DNA of 7,825 bases, taken from contig RFJB01000134.1 of NCBI GenBank assembly GCA_003695045.1, positions 1-7,825 on the forward strand, in the 5' to 3' direction. Under the pieces are notes generated by a model. The model was not told the DNA's origin. It worked only from the letters and a program-made list of their open reading frames with translations, and did no database searches. This DNA is from Candidatus Woesearchaeota archaeon. Lineage in GTDB: Archaea; Nanobdellota; Nanobdellia; Woesearchaeales; J091. Shown here piece after piece: positions 1 to 6,138 of this stretch (position 1 is its first letter; the number at the start of each line of letters is the position of its first letter). Made by a program: the position numbers and the translations under genes.

Positions 1-347
1 AGGATGCTCTTCCATGCGGAACTCATGAAGAATGCTATCAGAAGGGAGAACACAATCCAGACGCTTCTTGCGATTTTTCCCGAATTCCTTGTTCCGCTGT
101 GCTTGAGCGCATACCTGGCGTTTGCCCAGCAGAACAGGGCTGTCAGGATGAAGGCAGTGCTGAACAGAATTATTTTTGTCGCGAGTGTTATCTCGAATAT
201 GCTTTCATAGCCAACACTCCTGAACCACATCCAGTCCGTTGCCAGCATAACAAGTTTTTTTCCAAAAAAAATCAGGAGAATGATTATTCCGATAAGAAAC
301 CTGAATCCCTTCCCTTCAAGAATGCCTGCCATTTGTTCGTTCTCCAT
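1..347 (-). CDS. UPF0182 (COG1615) family membrane protein, N-terminal part, cut by window edge
   Basis: The reading frame is open from an ATG at 347 to the left edge (115 full codons, no stop), so only the N-terminus is visible. It shows hydrophobic segments at about residues 17-36, 54-78 and 94-110. Between the first two lies TDWMWFRSVGYESIF (37-51), followed by LATKIILF. That D-W-x-W-F-x-x-V-G-Y pattern and the helix after it match my memory of the conserved N-terminus of UPF0182/COG1615, large multispanning membrane proteins with a big extracytoplasmic domain and unknown function. An in-frame TAA (375-377) lies 9 codons upstream, so the start must be downstream of it; ATG 347 is the first ATG. 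A purine stretch GGGGAAG lies 7-13 bases before it. The gene follows the 385-798 gene by 37 bases on the same strand and may be co-transcribed with it. Family call is from pattern recognition; function unknown. Confidence 0.82.
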   Translation of the reverse strand, partial: MENEQMAGILEGKGFRFLIGIIILLIFFGKKLVMLATDWMWFRSVGYESIFEITLATKIILFSTAFILTALFCWANARYALKHSGTRNSGKIARSVWIVFSLLIAFFMSSAWKSI

Positions 348-373
348 AAGACATCTTCCCCTGTTTAAGCCTC

Positions 374-382
374 CTTATATGC
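374..382 (-). promoter_or_regulatory. weak TATA-like box (GCATATAAG) before the UPF0182 gene
   Basis: On the minus strand, ATATAA at 375-380 is centred about 30 bases before the ATG at 347. That spacing would give a transcript starting within a few bases of the start codon. No convincing BRE precedes it, because the upstream bases are the end of the neighbouring gene. The same stretch also contains AAGGAGG (370-376). That would be a perfect Shine-Dalgarno sequence but sits too far (22 bases) from the ATG. Read-through from the upstream gene is an equally good explanation for expression. Confidence 0.35.
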
Positions 383-384
383 GG

Positions 385-798
385 CTAGCCCTTGTACTCA
401 ACATGTATTGAGTCCGTGTCAAAAGCCCTGTCGTATCGCGGGTCATACCCCCTTATTAATTCCCCGTCAATATACCTTACCCAGTTTTTTCTTCTTTTTA
501 TATACTCTTCCTTTTCCTTCTCTTTCTCTTCAATAACCGGCACCAATTCCCTGTTTCTCTCAATCTTTTTCTTCTGCATTTCCCTCATCTTTGCGTAAAC
601 GCTCTCTTCCTCAAACACCGCTTTTGCCTCCGGCTTTTTTTCCATGACCACCGTGACATATTCAACAGGCGCTTTTTCGTGCGACTTCGGACTGTTCAGC
701 GCATCTCCGATTAAATCCCCTGCCAGAATTGAAACTCCGACAATGAGCGTTGCAAAAAGAACTATGAATGCAATGACGCTCAGGTTTCCGGCTTTCAT
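385..798 (-). CDS. small single-pass membrane protein with charged helical region, unknown function
   Basis: 137 residues, not recognised. The N-terminus (MKAGN, then hydrophobic residues about 7-26) is one membrane segment; it looks like an uncleaved signal anchor, since no clear cleavage site follows. Residues about 53-105 are dominated by Glu, Lys and Arg in a probably helical, possibly coiled-coil stretch (KMREMQKKKIERNRE, EEKEKEKEEYIKRRK). The tail, 105-137, is different: Trp, Tyr, Asp and Arg rich (NWVRYIDGELIRGYDPRYDR), suggesting a small folded or binding element. A good TATA box 26 bases upstream supports ATG 798 and a leaderless mRNA. It lies between uppS (60-base gap) and the UPF0182 gene (37-base gap), both on the same strand. 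The link to the UPF0182 protein is an inference from position only. Confidence 0.75.
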   Translation of the reverse strand: MKAGNLSVIAFIVLFATLIVGVSILAGDLIGDALNSPKSHEKAPVEYVTVVMEKKPEAKAVFEEESVYAKMREMQKKKIERNRELVPVIEEKEKEKEEYIKRRKNWVRYIDGELIRGYDPRYDRAFDTDSIHVEYKG

Positions 799-820
799 GC
801 AGGAAGGAACGCAAGAATTC

Positions 821-836
821 TTTATAAATGTTTTGT
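821..836 (-). promoter_or_regulatory. TATA box and BRE for the 137-residue membrane protein gene
   Basis: The minus strand reads ACAAAACA then TTTATAAA (821-828). The TATA centre is about 26 bases before ATG 798, so transcription would begin at or next to the start codon (leaderless). The A-rich BRE-like stretch directly upstream (829-836) fits an archaeal TFB site. It lies in the 60-base gap after uppS, showing that this gene probably has its own promoter. Confidence 0.7.
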
Positions 837-858
837 CATTGTGGAGTGGTGTTTAGGT

Positions 859-1572
859 TCACTTCCCGAAGCGCCTCTTGCGCCTGCCGTAGTCCATTAC
901 GGCTTTCTTCAAATGCTCTGCCGTAAAGTCCGGAAAGAAAACCTCTGTGAAGTAGAGCTCTGCATAGGTGCCCTGCCAGGGCATAAAGCCGGAAGTCCTC
1001 TTCTCGCCGCCCGTTCTTATTATCAGGTCAGGGTCGGGAATTCCGTGATACGCCGTGTCAAGATACCTTTCAAGCGTCTCCTCGGTCAGGTGCTGAACCC
1101 CGTCTTCCAGCGCCCTGTTTGCCGCTCTCACAATCTCGTCCCTCCCGCCGTAGTCAAGGGCAAGAACAATCGTGAGTTTTGCGTCATCATAATCTCTGCT
1201 TTCAAGAGCTTCAATTCTTTTTACCACATCCTCAGGCAGACGGTCTTTCCGGCCGATATGAACGAAGCGGTACTCTTCAGGATCATTCAGCAGCCGGTCC
1301 AGGTCATACTTCACAATCTCCATCAACGACTCAATCTCCTCCGCGGGCCTCTGCCAGTTCTCAGTTGAGAAACCCCAGAACGAGAGGTATTCAACTCCCA
1401 TCTCGGACGCTTCAATGCAGAGGTCCTTGACATGACTGTAGTCGCCTCCATGCTTGTGGCCCAGAATTTTCTCAAGTCCGTGCTTTTCAGCCCAGCGCCT
1501 GTTCCCGTCGGGAATTATTGCGATGTGCACAGGAACATTCTCATACATATCTTCGTTCTCTTGCATTTTCAC
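859..1572 (-). CDS. uppS: cis-polyprenyl diphosphate synthase (undecaprenyl/dolichyl-type, UppS family)
   Basis: A 237-residue soluble or membrane-peripheral enzyme that adds isopentenyl diphosphates in cis to an allylic primer. In archaea the long polyprenyl product feeds the dolichol-type carrier used in protein glycosylation. All family blocks are visible: HIAIIPDGNRRWA (16-28) with catalytic Asp22 and the Arg pair; GHKHGG (38-43); FSTENW (68-73); LDYGGRDEIV (139-148); and DLIIRTGGEKR (182-192), then W199 and YAELYF (203-208) with the late Glu205. RTGGE instead of the bacterial RTSGE is the usual archaeal form. Length is normal for the family. The frame opens with GTG at 1572, overlapping the argS stop by four bases (GTGA); an ATG two codons inside (1566) is the alternative start. 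The two genes are probably translationally coupled. Product chain length cannot be read from the sequence. Confidence 0.95.
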   Translation of the reverse strand: MKMQENEDMYENVPVHIAIIPDGNRRWAEKHGLEKILGHKHGGDYSHVKDLCIEASEMGVEYLSFWGFSTENWQRPAEEIESLMEIVKYDLDRLLNDPEEYRFVHIGRKDRLPEDVVKRIEALESRDYDDAKLTIVLALDYGGRDEIVRAANRALEDGVQHLTEETLERYLDTAYHGIPDPDLIIRTGGEKRTSGFMPWQGTYAELYFTEVFFPDFTAEHLKKAVMDYGRRKRRFGK

Positions 1573-3287
1573 ATTTTCTCAAGCACATCAATCCCGAGGA
1601 GGTAAAGCCCGTTTTCCATGACCTGCCTTATGCTGTCAAGCAGAGCCAGGCGCGCTCTTCTAACCTCCTCTTCTGCCTTGAGAACGGGATGCTTGTGGTA
1701 GAATTCATTGAACATCTGAGCCAGCTCAACGAGATACTTTGCGATGAGCAAGGGCTTATAGTGCGACGCGGATTCCTCCACTGTTTCGGGGAAGCGGGCA
1801 AGGTGCAGTATCAGGCCCCTCTCCTCCGGCTCCGAAAGAACGGACAGGTCGGCAGGGGCTTTCTCTTCCCGGCTCTTTCTCAGTATGCTCTTTATGCGCG
1901 TGACAGTGTATTGAAGGTAGGGACCTGTTTCGCCTTCAAAATCCATTGCCTTCTCCCAGTCAAAAATGAGCGTCTTGGTGTTGTCCCTGTTCAGCATGGA
2001 GAACTTGAGGGCGGCAAACGCGATGCTCTTTGCGGTCTTCTTTACCTCGTCGTCAGACCAGTCCTCATGCCTCTTTCTCACTTCCCGCTCGGCAAATTCA
2101 AGAAGCTTCTCCTTCAGGTCGTCATACAGGACAAGGGTGCCTTCCCTTGAGCTCATCTTCCCCTCGGGAAGCATGACCAGTTCGTAAATCATGTGATACG
2201 ACTTTCCGGCAAGGGGGTTTCCGTAAAGCTCAAACGTCTTGAAAATCTGCTTGAAATACAGCTCCTGCTCCTTGCCGACTACATGAACGGACATGTCAAT
2301 ATCGGGATACTCCTTCGCCTTGAGCTCTGCAAGCGCAAGGTCTTTTGTATGATACAGGGGCATTCCGTCGCTTCTCAAGAGAACATAAACGCCAAGCCCG
2401 TGCTCTTCAAGGTCAACAATAAGGGCGCCGTCGCTTTCCTTGGCAATGCCCATTCTGAGCAGCTTTCTGGCTATCTCCCTTGCCGACTTCTCCACCTCCG
2501 ACTCAAAATAGAACCTGTCATACCTGACGCCGAAGTCGCGGTATATCTCTTCAAAATCGTCAAGGCACCATTGCCTCGTTTTCTCCCACACCTTCCTGTA
2601 TTCGGGGTCGTTGTCGTAAATCTTCCTCGTCACTTCCCTTATTTCCTCCTCCAGTTCGGGCTTTTCCTTCAGCAGTTTGTTTACTTCGGCATACACTTTT
2701 CCAAGCCAGACGCCCCTCTTTTCTTTCGGCTCTTCGCCCTTGTGAAGGTTGAGGACACCCCAAACTGCCTTTGCGACATGAGGCCCGATGTCGCCCTGGT
2801 AGTTCACCCTGACAACTTTGATGCCTGCTTTTTCAAGAATTCTGCACAAACTTTCTCCAAGCGATATGTTTCTTATGTGCCCTATATGTACTCCTTTGTG
2901 GGTGTTTGCGTGAAAATATTCGACCATGAACTTTTTTCCCTTTTTGGGAAGCTGTCCGTACTCCTCTTTCTTGCTCTTTATCTCCTTGAAAAGCTCCTCT
3001 GCTATCATTGCCTTGTTGAAGAAGAAATTGACATAAGGCCCGTTGGACTCCACGGCTTCAACTTCCTTCACGGAATCAAACAGCAGCGCAATCTCCTCTG
3101 CAATCTGATGAGGCGGCTTTCTCATCTCCCTTGCCAGAGTGAAGCAGGGAAATGCAATGTCGCCAAGCTTTCTATCGGGAGGCACTTCAAAAAGCGAGAG
3201 GGCTTTTTCTTCGGGAATGCCCGTTTCCTGCGAGAGGTGCCTGGCAACTGTCCGCTTGTACTTCCCAATTATGCTTCCGTGTTTCAT
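1569..3287 (-). CDS. argS: arginyl-tRNA synthetase
   Basis: Cytoplasmic class I aminoacyl-tRNA synthetase that charges tRNA-Arg; 572 residues, a normal length. Order of domains: N-terminal Arg-specific domain (about 5-90, containing LGDIAFPCFTLA); Rossmann catalytic core with the HIGH motif (HIGHIRN, 134-140); LYHTKDLALA (311-320), the conserved stretch near the active site; KMSSREGT (377-384), a well-kept KMSKS-type loop; and the DALR all-helical anticodon-binding domain (about 455-572), opening with GETGPYLQYT (452-461) and ending in LYLLGIDVLEKM. ATG 3287 is supported by a TATA-like box about 28 bases upstream and by the N-domain alignment. First gene of a two-gene operon with uppS. The divergent receiver-like gene lies 112 bases away. 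No odd residues or breaks seen. Confidence 0.97.
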   Translation of the reverse strand: MKHGSIIGKYKRTVARHLSQETGIPEEKALSLFEVPPDRKLGDIAFPCFTLAREMRKPPHQIAEEIALLFDSVKEVEAVESNGPYVNFFFNKAMIAEELFKEIKSKKEEYGQLPKKGKKFMVEYFHANTHKGVHIGHIRNISLGESLCRILEKAGIKVVRVNYQGDIGPHVAKAVWGVLNLHKGEEPKEKRGVWLGKVYAEVNKLLKEKPELEEEIREVTRKIYDNDPEYRKVWEKTRQWCLDDFEEIYRDFGVRYDRFYFESEVEKSAREIARKLLRMGIAKESDGALIVDLEEHGLGVYVLLRSDGMPLYHTKDLALAELKAKEYPDIDMSVHVVGKEQELYFKQIFKTFELYGNPLAGKSYHMIYELVMLPEGKMSSREGTLVLYDDLKEKLLEFAEREVRKRHEDWSDDEVKKTAKSIAFAALKFSMLNRDNTKTLIFDWEKAMDFEGETGPYLQYTVTRIKSILRKSREEKAPADLSVLSEPEERGLILHLARFPETVEESASHYKPLLIAKYLVELAQMFNEFYHKHPVLKAEEEVRRARLALLDSIRQVMENGLYLLGIDVLEKM

Positions 3288-3310
3288 GTTCTGTCCTGTA
3301 AAACCAGCTC

Positions 3311-3325
3311 TTTTATAATTCTATT
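3311..3325 (-). promoter_or_regulatory. TATA-like promoter of argS-uppS
   Basis: The minus strand reads AATAG then AATTATAAAA (3311-3320), centred about 28 bases before ATG 3287. The predicted transcript start is only a few bases before the start codon, leaving no room for a Shine-Dalgarno site. It shares the 112-base intergenic region with the divergent promoter at 3363-3380. Confidence 0.6.
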
Positions 3326-3362
3326 GCCTTGCTGCGTTTGTAGTTTCTTCACTTCTTGGTAG

Positions 3363-3380
3363 CGAAAAACTTATATACTT
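3363..3380 (+). promoter_or_regulatory. strong BRE-TATA promoter of the receiver-like gene
   Basis: GCGAAAAACTTATATACTT contains a CGAAA-type BRE (3364-3368) directly before TTATATA (3371-3377). This is close to the archaeal promoter consensus. The TATA centre at 3374 lies 26 bases before ATG 3400, so the transcript should be leaderless. This decides the start: a GTG at 3382 in the same frame falls between the TATA box and the expected transcript start, so it would not be in the mRNA. Confidence 0.8.
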
Positions 3381-3399
3381 CGTGATTGTTCCCCTCGTC

Positions 3400-3819
3400 A
3401 TGAACGCGTTAATACTCCTGCACGCAAAGAACCTTGAAACCACAATAAAGGACATGCTCGAAGTTCTGGGCTACAAGGCACTGGAAACTCCCGAATATGC
3501 CAGGCCGGAAAACATAACAGTCCAGAGCGGGGGAAAGCGCTTCATTCCACAGGAGAACATAGACAAGCTTGTTGACTATTACCTCCAGACAAAGCCGGAT
3601 GTCACGATAATGGATGTGAACTACGCGTTCCCCGGCTCAGACAGCCCGGAGCACCTTGAGCTGGCGCTCTCTCTTTACAGCCGCGCAAAGGAGAACGGAA
3701 AGAAGTTCTACGCGCTCACAGGAAATCCGAGCGCTTTCAGGACAGCGTCAGAAAAAGGCATTCCGCTCGCGCCGCTCAACAATCCTGTTCCGTATCTTAT
3801 TTCCGAGCTTTCCAGATAA
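3400..3819 (+). CDS. small receiver-like (CheY-fold) protein, probably a pseudo-receiver
   Basis: 139 residues from ATG 3400; the frame could open earlier at GTG 3382, but that lies in the promoter. The order of elements resembles a stand-alone response-regulator receiver domain: a hydrophobic first strand (NALILLHAKN, 2-11), helix 1 (12-23), a central PDVTIMDVN (66-74) where Asp72 matches the phosphoacceptor position, a helix (83-99), strand KKFYALTGN (101-109) with Thr107 at the usual Thr/Ser site, and a closing region of PLAPLNNP (122-129) followed by a last helix. The acidic pair normally found after strand 1 is absent (His8-Ala9-Lys10), and the conserved Lys-Pro near the end is not present. 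Phosphorylation by the normal mechanism is therefore doubtful. Residues about 30-55 form an extra stretch compared with CheY. No DNA-binding or output domain. Partner unknown. The fold call is an inference. Confidence 0.6.
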   Translation: MNALILLHAKNLETTIKDMLEVLGYKALETPEYARPENITVQSGGKRFIPQENIDKLVDYYLQTKPDVTIMDVNYAFPGSDSPEHLELALSLYSRAKENGKKFYALTGNPSAFRTASEKGIPLAPLNNPVPYLISELSR

Positions 3820-3830
3820 TCCTTACCGCT

Positions 3831-3850
3831 TTATCTGTTCTTTTAGAAAA
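3831..3850. terminator. possible weak bidirectional terminator between convergent genes
   Basis: The 57-base gap between the receiver-like gene (ends 3819) and the large orphan gene (ends 3877) holds TTCTTTTAGAAAAC (3838-3851). This is T-rich on both strands, with a short TTTT/AAAA inverted repeat. Plus-strand transcripts then meet a pyrimidine-rich run (3851-3869). Archaeal termination needs mainly T-tracts, so this could stop transcripts from both sides, but the tracts are short. Confidence 0.3.
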
Positions 3851-3876
3851 CCCTCCCCTCTCTTCTTCCAGTAATG

Positions 3877-5982
3877 CTAAAAAGGCAGCTTTTCAAATCC
3901 AACTCCCAACTCCAGTTTTGCGCCGTCCTCATACTTTCTTTCTGCATAATCTCTATAGACCAGGCCAAAGGAAACGAAGAGGTCTTTCAGGAAATCCGGC
4001 ATTTTCCTGCCGGCAAAGGGAGTAAACCTTATGTTGGAAATGACATAATCCGTGCTCAGCCGTCCTGTGTTAACATTGTTGTCGGGAGAGTATCCTATAT
4101 TCATTCTTGCTCCAATGTCCCATGTGAGGCGGCCTCCCTTCAGGATTCCTTCATAAGCTTCTTCATCAGCTATTCTGGCGCTGAGACCAACTCCCCACCC
4201 CTGCCCTCTCTCTGCAGAGAGTTCCAGAAGAATTGCTTTGAGGACGTCTTTGTCCACCTCCCAGGGGTGTCCTTTCTCATCATTGGCTTTCCACAGGGGC
4301 AGTGATGAGAGGAAATATCTGAAACTAACAATCTTTTCAGGATTAATAACAACATTCATCTCCTGGTCAATATTGTGCATCGGACTGAAGTCCACATAAT
4401 TTCCGTTCCTGTCCTTTTCAGGGTGCCATCCGAAGTGCTGCGCGAGATGCTGGTAGAGATCATCATAGAAAACAAATGCGGCTGCTTTCGCAAACGAGTA
4501 ATACTCCTCAGGGAGTTTTTTGACCAGTCCCTTTTCAGCTGCCAGGTGGTGGCTTCCCAGAAGGAGATAAGGAACGGCAAGATGCAAATGGTGAGCAGCA
4601 GTAGAACCTACTATCTTGTCGTCTTTTTTTACTAATTCCACTCCCGCAAGGTAAAGCATAAGATTGGTCCCAAGCATCTCCTCAGTAAACAGGTTGTCAG
4701 TGTTCAGGGTGTATCTAAGCGCTTTACCCAAACTCTTGTAAGGGATCGGAATGCCTTCTCCTGCCTGAACTTCTCCGCCAGATTGTCCGAATTTGATATC
4801 AGGGATTTCTTTGTGTTCTGCGAATTCATCCTTGGTCTGCCTTTTTCCTGCCTTTTCCTTGTTTTCTCCGGATACGAGGTGCTCTTTTCTGAACACTTTG
4901 AAGGTCTGGGCACCTGCTTGCTCATCCTTTCTGGCTGTCCTTTCCTCCTCGGGCTTCTGCTTTTCGGCAGGGTGGTAATGCCTCCTGATGAACTCTGTAA
5001 CATCAATTCTCTCTTCTGCCCGCGGTCTGTTTTTGAAGTCGCTGAAAACCCCATTGTCAGCCGCCAGTTCCAGACCGAACCGGTAGTATTCCTTTTGAGT
5101 GTATCTCTTGTCCGGCTCAAGGAGATGAAGAAGGTATTTCGCCACGAAAGAATACCCAGACATATCGCCAACTATGCCTATGTCCTCGCTTGTGAGATAA
5201 AGATTATTGCCGTCGCTTCTTATGCCGTTTTTCCCGAGCATTTCCAGAAGATTTTTATCAAAGGCGCTTTTTGTTTTTTCCGCCGTTATTCTCTTTTCAT
5301 TGCCCGCACCTGATGCATAGACATGCTGGTTCGCGAGGTAAGGTGTCTGCGTTCCCAGTATGCCTGCTATGAGGAGGGCCTCAACGGCTTTTTCTCCTGC
5401 GCCCTTTGACTTTTCAAGAACATTCCTGAATCCTTTTTTGACTTGGGAATATTTTTCTGCAAGGGCTTTGCTTTTCCTTGCAACTGCTTCTTTTGCTTTT
5501 CTCAGGAGGCCGGTTTTCTCATCAGGTTCTTCTCTGCTTTCAAATGACCTTATCATTTCCTCAAGTCCCTGACTGGTTGAGGCGATATTCTGCATGAGCA
5601 TGCCGTAGTTTCTGCCCTCCCTTCCGGCTCCCTGCAATAATTCATGCCGGTATGGTTCCAAATCTGGCTTTTCATGGAGAAGCTCGTGTATCAGAAGTGC
5701 GTTTTCTATTTTCGCGTCCCACTCTGAAACGATTCTGTTGTATCTTTCGGTCCGGTGCGGTTCTCTCTTAAGGTTGTACTCCCTGAAGCGTTCCACCAGC
5801 TGCTTTGTTTTGCTCAGCTCTTCCCTGGAAAGATGGTTTTTTGTCAGGTATTCGTACAGCTCTGCCTGTCTGTCGGCGTAGAAATGACTGTTGCGTCCTG
5901 AAAGAATGTCTGCAAACACCTTTGTGTTGTCGCTTTCAGAAGCCAGTTCTTCAAGCGATTTTTTCAGAGTGGCGCCGGCCAT
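3877..5982 (-). CDS. large orphan protein: charged helical N-half, internal hydrophobic segment, beta-rich C-terminus
   Basis: Not recognised. 701 residues if it starts at ATG 5982; a TTG at 6000 would add six residues but lies closer to the TATA box than the expected transcript start. Parts seen: (1) residues 1-195, charged and probably helical, containing HELLH (99-103); (2) 198-224, a hydrophobic segment after a Lys/Arg-rich stretch, ending VYASGAG, which looks like an export signal or membrane anchor placed internally; (3) 240-335, a mixed region; (4) 338-410, a highly charged Glu/Lys/Arg linker, likely disordered; (5) 415-520, helical and His-rich (AAHHLHLAV, GSHHLAAEK, QHLAQHFGWH); (6) 594-701, repeated alternating polar/hydrophobic strands ending in Phe701, like a beta barrel or sandwich. 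Divergent from the secreted beta-helix gene, 162 bases away. A surface role is inference only. Confidence 0.8.
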   Translation of the reverse strand: MAGATLKKSLEELASESDNTKVFADILSGRNSHFYADRQAELYEYLTKNHLSREELSKTKQLVERFREYNLKREPHRTERYNRIVSEWDAKIENALLIHELLHEKPDLEPYRHELLQGAGREGRNYGMLMQNIASTSQGLEEMIRSFESREEPDEKTGLLRKAKEAVARKSKALAEKYSQVKKGFRNVLEKSKGAGEKAVEALLIAGILGTQTPYLANQHVYASGAGNEKRITAEKTKSAFDKNLLEMLGKNGIRSDGNNLYLTSEDIGIVGDMSGYSFVAKYLLHLLEPDKRYTQKEYYRFGLELAADNGVFSDFKNRPRAEERIDVTEFIRRHYHPAEKQKPEEERTARKDEQAGAQTFKVFRKEHLVSGENKEKAGKRQTKDEFAEHKEIPDIKFGQSGGEVQAGEGIPIPYKSLGKALRYTLNTDNLFTEEMLGTNLMLYLAGVELVKKDDKIVGSTAAHHLHLAVPYLLLGSHHLAAEKGLVKKLPEEYYSFAKAAAFVFYDDLYQHLAQHFGWHPEKDRNGNYVDFSPMHNIDQEMNVVINPEKIVSFRYFLSSLPLWKANDEKGHPWEVDKDVLKAILLELSAERGQGWGVGLSARIADEEAYEGILKGGRLTWDIGARMNIGYSPDNNVNTGRLSTDYVISNIRFTPFAGRKMPDFLKDLFVSFGLVYRDYAERKYEDGAKLELGVGFEKLPF

Positions 5983-6003
5983 TGCCGGTGGTAATAACAA
6001 CAG

Positions 6004-6019
6004 ATATATATTTGTTACT
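6004..6019 (-). promoter_or_regulatory. TATA box and BRE of the 701-residue orphan gene
   Basis: The minus strand reads AGTAACAA then ATATATAT (6004-6011). The TATA centre lies about 25 bases before ATG 5982, again predicting a leaderless transcript and favouring ATG 5982 over TTG 6000. An A-rich BRE-like stretch lies just upstream of the box. The opposite-facing promoter of the beta-helix gene is about 85 bases away. Confidence 0.7.
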
Positions 6020-6080
6020 GTTGCGTGGTGGTTGTAGTGGTTTTGTCTGGTCTTCTTCCTGATTTTTTGCGGGCTCGCGG

Positions 6081-6098
6081 CGAAACCTTTTTATATTT
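6081..6098 (+). promoter_or_regulatory. BRE-TATA promoter of the secreted beta-helix gene
   Basis: CGAAAC (6081-6086) followed by TTTTTATATTT (6088-6098) fits a BRE plus TATA box and resembles the promoter at 3363-3380. The predicted start, about 25 bases downstream near 6118-6122, leaves a 5' leader of roughly 25 bases before ATG 6145. This is the only complete gene here whose TATA spacing predicts a real leader. Confidence 0.75.
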
Positions 6099-6132
6099 CA
6101 TCTGCTTTTTCCGGCGCTATTATACCACTCTT

Positions 6133-6138
6133 GGGGGG
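6133..6138 (+). promoter_or_regulatory. G-rich ribosome binding site for the beta-helix gene
   Basis: A run of six G (GGGGGGAT, 6133-6140) sits six bases before ATG 6145 and can pair, partly through G-U pairs, with the anti-Shine-Dalgarno end of 16S rRNA. It fixes ATG 6145 as the start. The frame stays open upstream for 40 more codons to 6025, but those codons cover the promoter and encode no plausible protein start. Confidence 0.7.

Noticed and set aside
1518..2150. 210-codon open frame on the plus strand
   Set aside because: It lies antisense to the argS C-terminus and the uppS start; no ribosome site, promoter or domain is seen.
2193..3362. 389-codon open frame on the plus strand
   Set aside because: It is antisense to argS, which is certain. 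The translation is rich in Leu, Phe, Val and Cys with no recognisable domain, as expected for the mirror of a charged coding sequence.
3382..3399. GTG 3382 as the start of the receiver-like protein
   Set aside because: It sits 8 bases after the TATA box centre, upstream of the expected transcript start, and the receiver-like first strand begins at ATG 3400.
4704..5171. 155-codon minus-strand frame inside the orphan gene, in another frame
   Set aside because: It is composed of Ser/Arg/Lys-rich frame-shifted sequence. The main frame has a promoter and continuous coding character, so this is a shadow, not a frameshift remnant.
5671..5700. HELLH (residues 99-103 of the orphan) as a zinc-metalloprotease site
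   Set aside because: The residues around it do not fit the zincin pattern: a charged Glu-Lys follows the second His, no third ligand motif is evident, and the region looks like a charged helical domain.
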